Positions 62,862 to 64,000 of a stretch of DNA of 64,000 nt are shown here, piece by piece. Both the position numbers and the translations under genes were made by a program. Source of the stretch: Draconibacterium sediminis (GTDB taxonomy: Bacteria; Bacteroidota; Bacteroidia; Bacteroidales; Prolixibacteraceae); contig NZ_JRHC01000003.1 of NCBI RefSeq assembly GCF_000949475.1, forward strand, positions 496,001 to 560,000. The letters are read 5' to 3'. The notes under the pieces were generated by a model. It was given only the letters and a program-made list of their open reading frames with translations, searched no databases and was not told where the DNA came from. Within the stretch, counting starts at the first letter, position 1. Each line of letters begins with the position of its first letter.

Positions 62862-64000
62862 ATGCATTTGCTTTTAAAGCTTAATATTACTATAGTTATA
62901 ATCTCTGTTTTTTCTGCAAATTTATTTGGGCAAAATAATATTGAACCTATTGCCTATTATTCATTTAATAATGATAATGTTGCAGATGAGAAGGAATATT
63001 CCGAGTTATTTCTTCGGAACCAAACAAGCTTATACAATGATTCAGAAAGAGGTACCGTGCTTCGTTTTAGTTCTGATTCAAAAAGCTATGCTGCTTTTAA
63101 TAAACAACTGTTAGATTCAGATAGTTGTACCATTTCTTTTTTCTTTTACTGGGAAAATACAAATGCCGGTTCGTGGCATCAGTTATTTGAGTTACACGAT
63201 GCAACTACCAACTCAAACCTGTTTTTTACACCTCAAAATGGCTGGGGAAATAACATGTGTTCTTTGATAAGCCAAAACAAAGAATACGGTACTTACGATG
63301 CAGTAAGTGCACGCCCTCTTCTGAAAAACTATTGGATGCATATTGCCATTACTTTTCAGGATAAATTGGTCACTGTTTACATCGATGGTGTTGCAGAATC
63401 CAAAGGTTACCTCAATTTTACTCCGGAATCGATCACTACCGATTCATTATTTTTAGGCGGAAATCCACACCGGTCTGATAATTTCTATATTTCGGCTCGT
63501 TTAGATGACATAAAAATATTTGACAAAGCATTGGCTGCAAACCAGATATTGGCTTTATCACAGGGGACTGACATTCCCGCCCCCGAAAACGCTCAAACCG
63601 TTTGGGAAACTTCGGATAATCCAATTCAACTTGAAATTGATTTAGCTGATAAAAAACAAACCATCAAGAATTTTGGCTCGTCGGATGGTTGGAACACCCA
63701 GCGCATAGGAAAATACTGGCCCGAAGACAAAAAGGAGAAACTAGCCGAGCTGCTGTTTAGCGCTGAAAAGGATACCAATGGAAATCCGAAAGGAATAGGT
63801 TTGTCGGCCTGGCGTTTTAACATTGGTGCAGGAACTGCAGAACAAGGAGATGCAAGCCGAATAAGCAGTGAGCATCGCAGAACGGAGGGGTTTTTAAACA
63901 ACGATGGAACATATAATTGGGAGAAACAAATTGGTCAGCAGTGGTTTTTAAAAAAAGCGGCTCTTGATTACAAAATAAACCACATTATTGGCTGGCAAAA
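62862..64000 (+). CDS. LamG-domain plus GH30 family glycosidase (3' end outside window)
   Basis: The frame stays open to the end of the window, so only about 379 residues are visible. The ATG at 62862 is preferred (AAAAGG just upstream, signal peptide ending NLFGQN); the in-frame ATG at 62829 is the alternative. Residues about 22-225 form a LamG/concanavalin-like domain (YYSFNNDNVADEKEY..., ITFQDKLVTVYIDGVAESKGY, ARLDDIKIFDKAL). From about 255 on, KNFGSSDGWNTQRIGKYWP, GIGLSAWRFNIGAGTAEQGD and RRTEGFL match the start of GH30 barrels related to endo-beta-1,6-galactanases. The catalytic glutamates are beyond the window. It may act on beta-1,6-galactan chains of an arabinogalactan-like substrate (inference). 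Confidence 0.8.
   Translation, partial: MHLLLKLNITIVIISVFSANLFGQNNIEPIAYYSFNNDNVADEKEYSELFLRNQTSLYNDSERGTVLRFSSDSKSYAAFNKQLLDSDSCTISFFFYWENTNAGSWHQLFELHDATTNSNLFFTPQNGWGNNMCSLISQNKEYGTYDAVSARPLLKNYWMHIAITFQDKLVTVYIDGVAESKGYLNFTPESITTDSLFLGGNPHRSDNFYISARLDDIKIFDKALAANQILALSQGTDIPAPENAQTVWETSDNPIQLEIDLADKKQTIKNFGSSDGWNTQRIGKYWPEDKKEKLAELLFSAEKDTNGNPKGIGLSAWRFNIGAGTAEQGDASRISSEHRRTEGFLNNDGTYNWEKQIGQQWFLKKAALDYKINHIIGWQ

Overview
This window is almost entirely a carbohydrate-degradation locus (polysaccharide utilization locus, PUL) from a member of the Bacteroidota. Four SusC/SusD pairs, many SusD-type and enzyme lipoproteins, a type IX secretion C-terminal sorting domain, Tat-type lipoproteins, Bacteroidetes-like TAnnTTTG promoter boxes and moderate-to-low GC support this. 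The abundance of sulfatases suggests a marine or sediment lineage, perhaps Marinilabiliales/Prolixibacteraceae-like; the lineage is inference. All genes are on the + strand except one AraC-family regulator. No tRNA, rRNA, CRISPR array or insertion sequence was seen.

Layout. (1) 1-23075, enzyme block A: the 3' end of a GH106-like protein, a GH3 enzyme, two copies of an uncharacterised Tat-lipoprotein family flanking two sulfatases, a multimodular GH2, a full GH106 alpha-L-rhamnosidase, the C-terminal remnant of a lost sulfatase, two more sulfatases, and a coupled two-gene unit (double DUF1080 protein plus Gfo/Idh/MocA oxidoreductase), closed by a strong terminator. (2) 23485-34524, uptake block A: SusC-SusD-SusC-SusD and a small surface lipoprotein. 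(3) 34885-48668, enzyme block B: GH78, GH3, GH78, two small secreted proteins (one CBM-like, one nucleoside-hydrolase-like), a single-domain DUF1080 protein and two sulfatases. (4) 48907-49824: AraC regulator on the minus strand, facing a 385-bp divergent region with a candidate operator and promoter. (5) 50210-62763, uptake block B: SusC-SusD-SusC-SusD and a large type IX-secreted protein with three identical-length carbohydrate-binding-like repeats, then a strong terminator. (6) 62862 to the window edge: a LamG-GH30 enzyme cut by the window end.

How it fits together. The surface SusCD complexes and binding proteins would capture and import oligosaccharides. Six sulfatases with cysteine-type active sites would remove sulfate esters. 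GH78 and GH106 enzymes would remove alpha-L-rhamnose, and GH2, GH3 and GH30 enzymes would remove beta-linked sugars. The best-supported target is a sulfated, rhamnose-containing polysaccharide: an ulvan or rhamnan-type green algal glycan, or a sulfated arabinogalactan/rhamnogalactan, which the GH30 and GH2 genes would suit. No recognisable ulvan lyase is present, so the exact substrate stays open. The least-explained parts are the paired Tat-lipoproteins (candidate new enzyme family), the nucleoside-hydrolase-like secreted protein, the second SusC of each block with a degenerate TonB box, and the deletion scar between the GH106 gene and the sulfatases.
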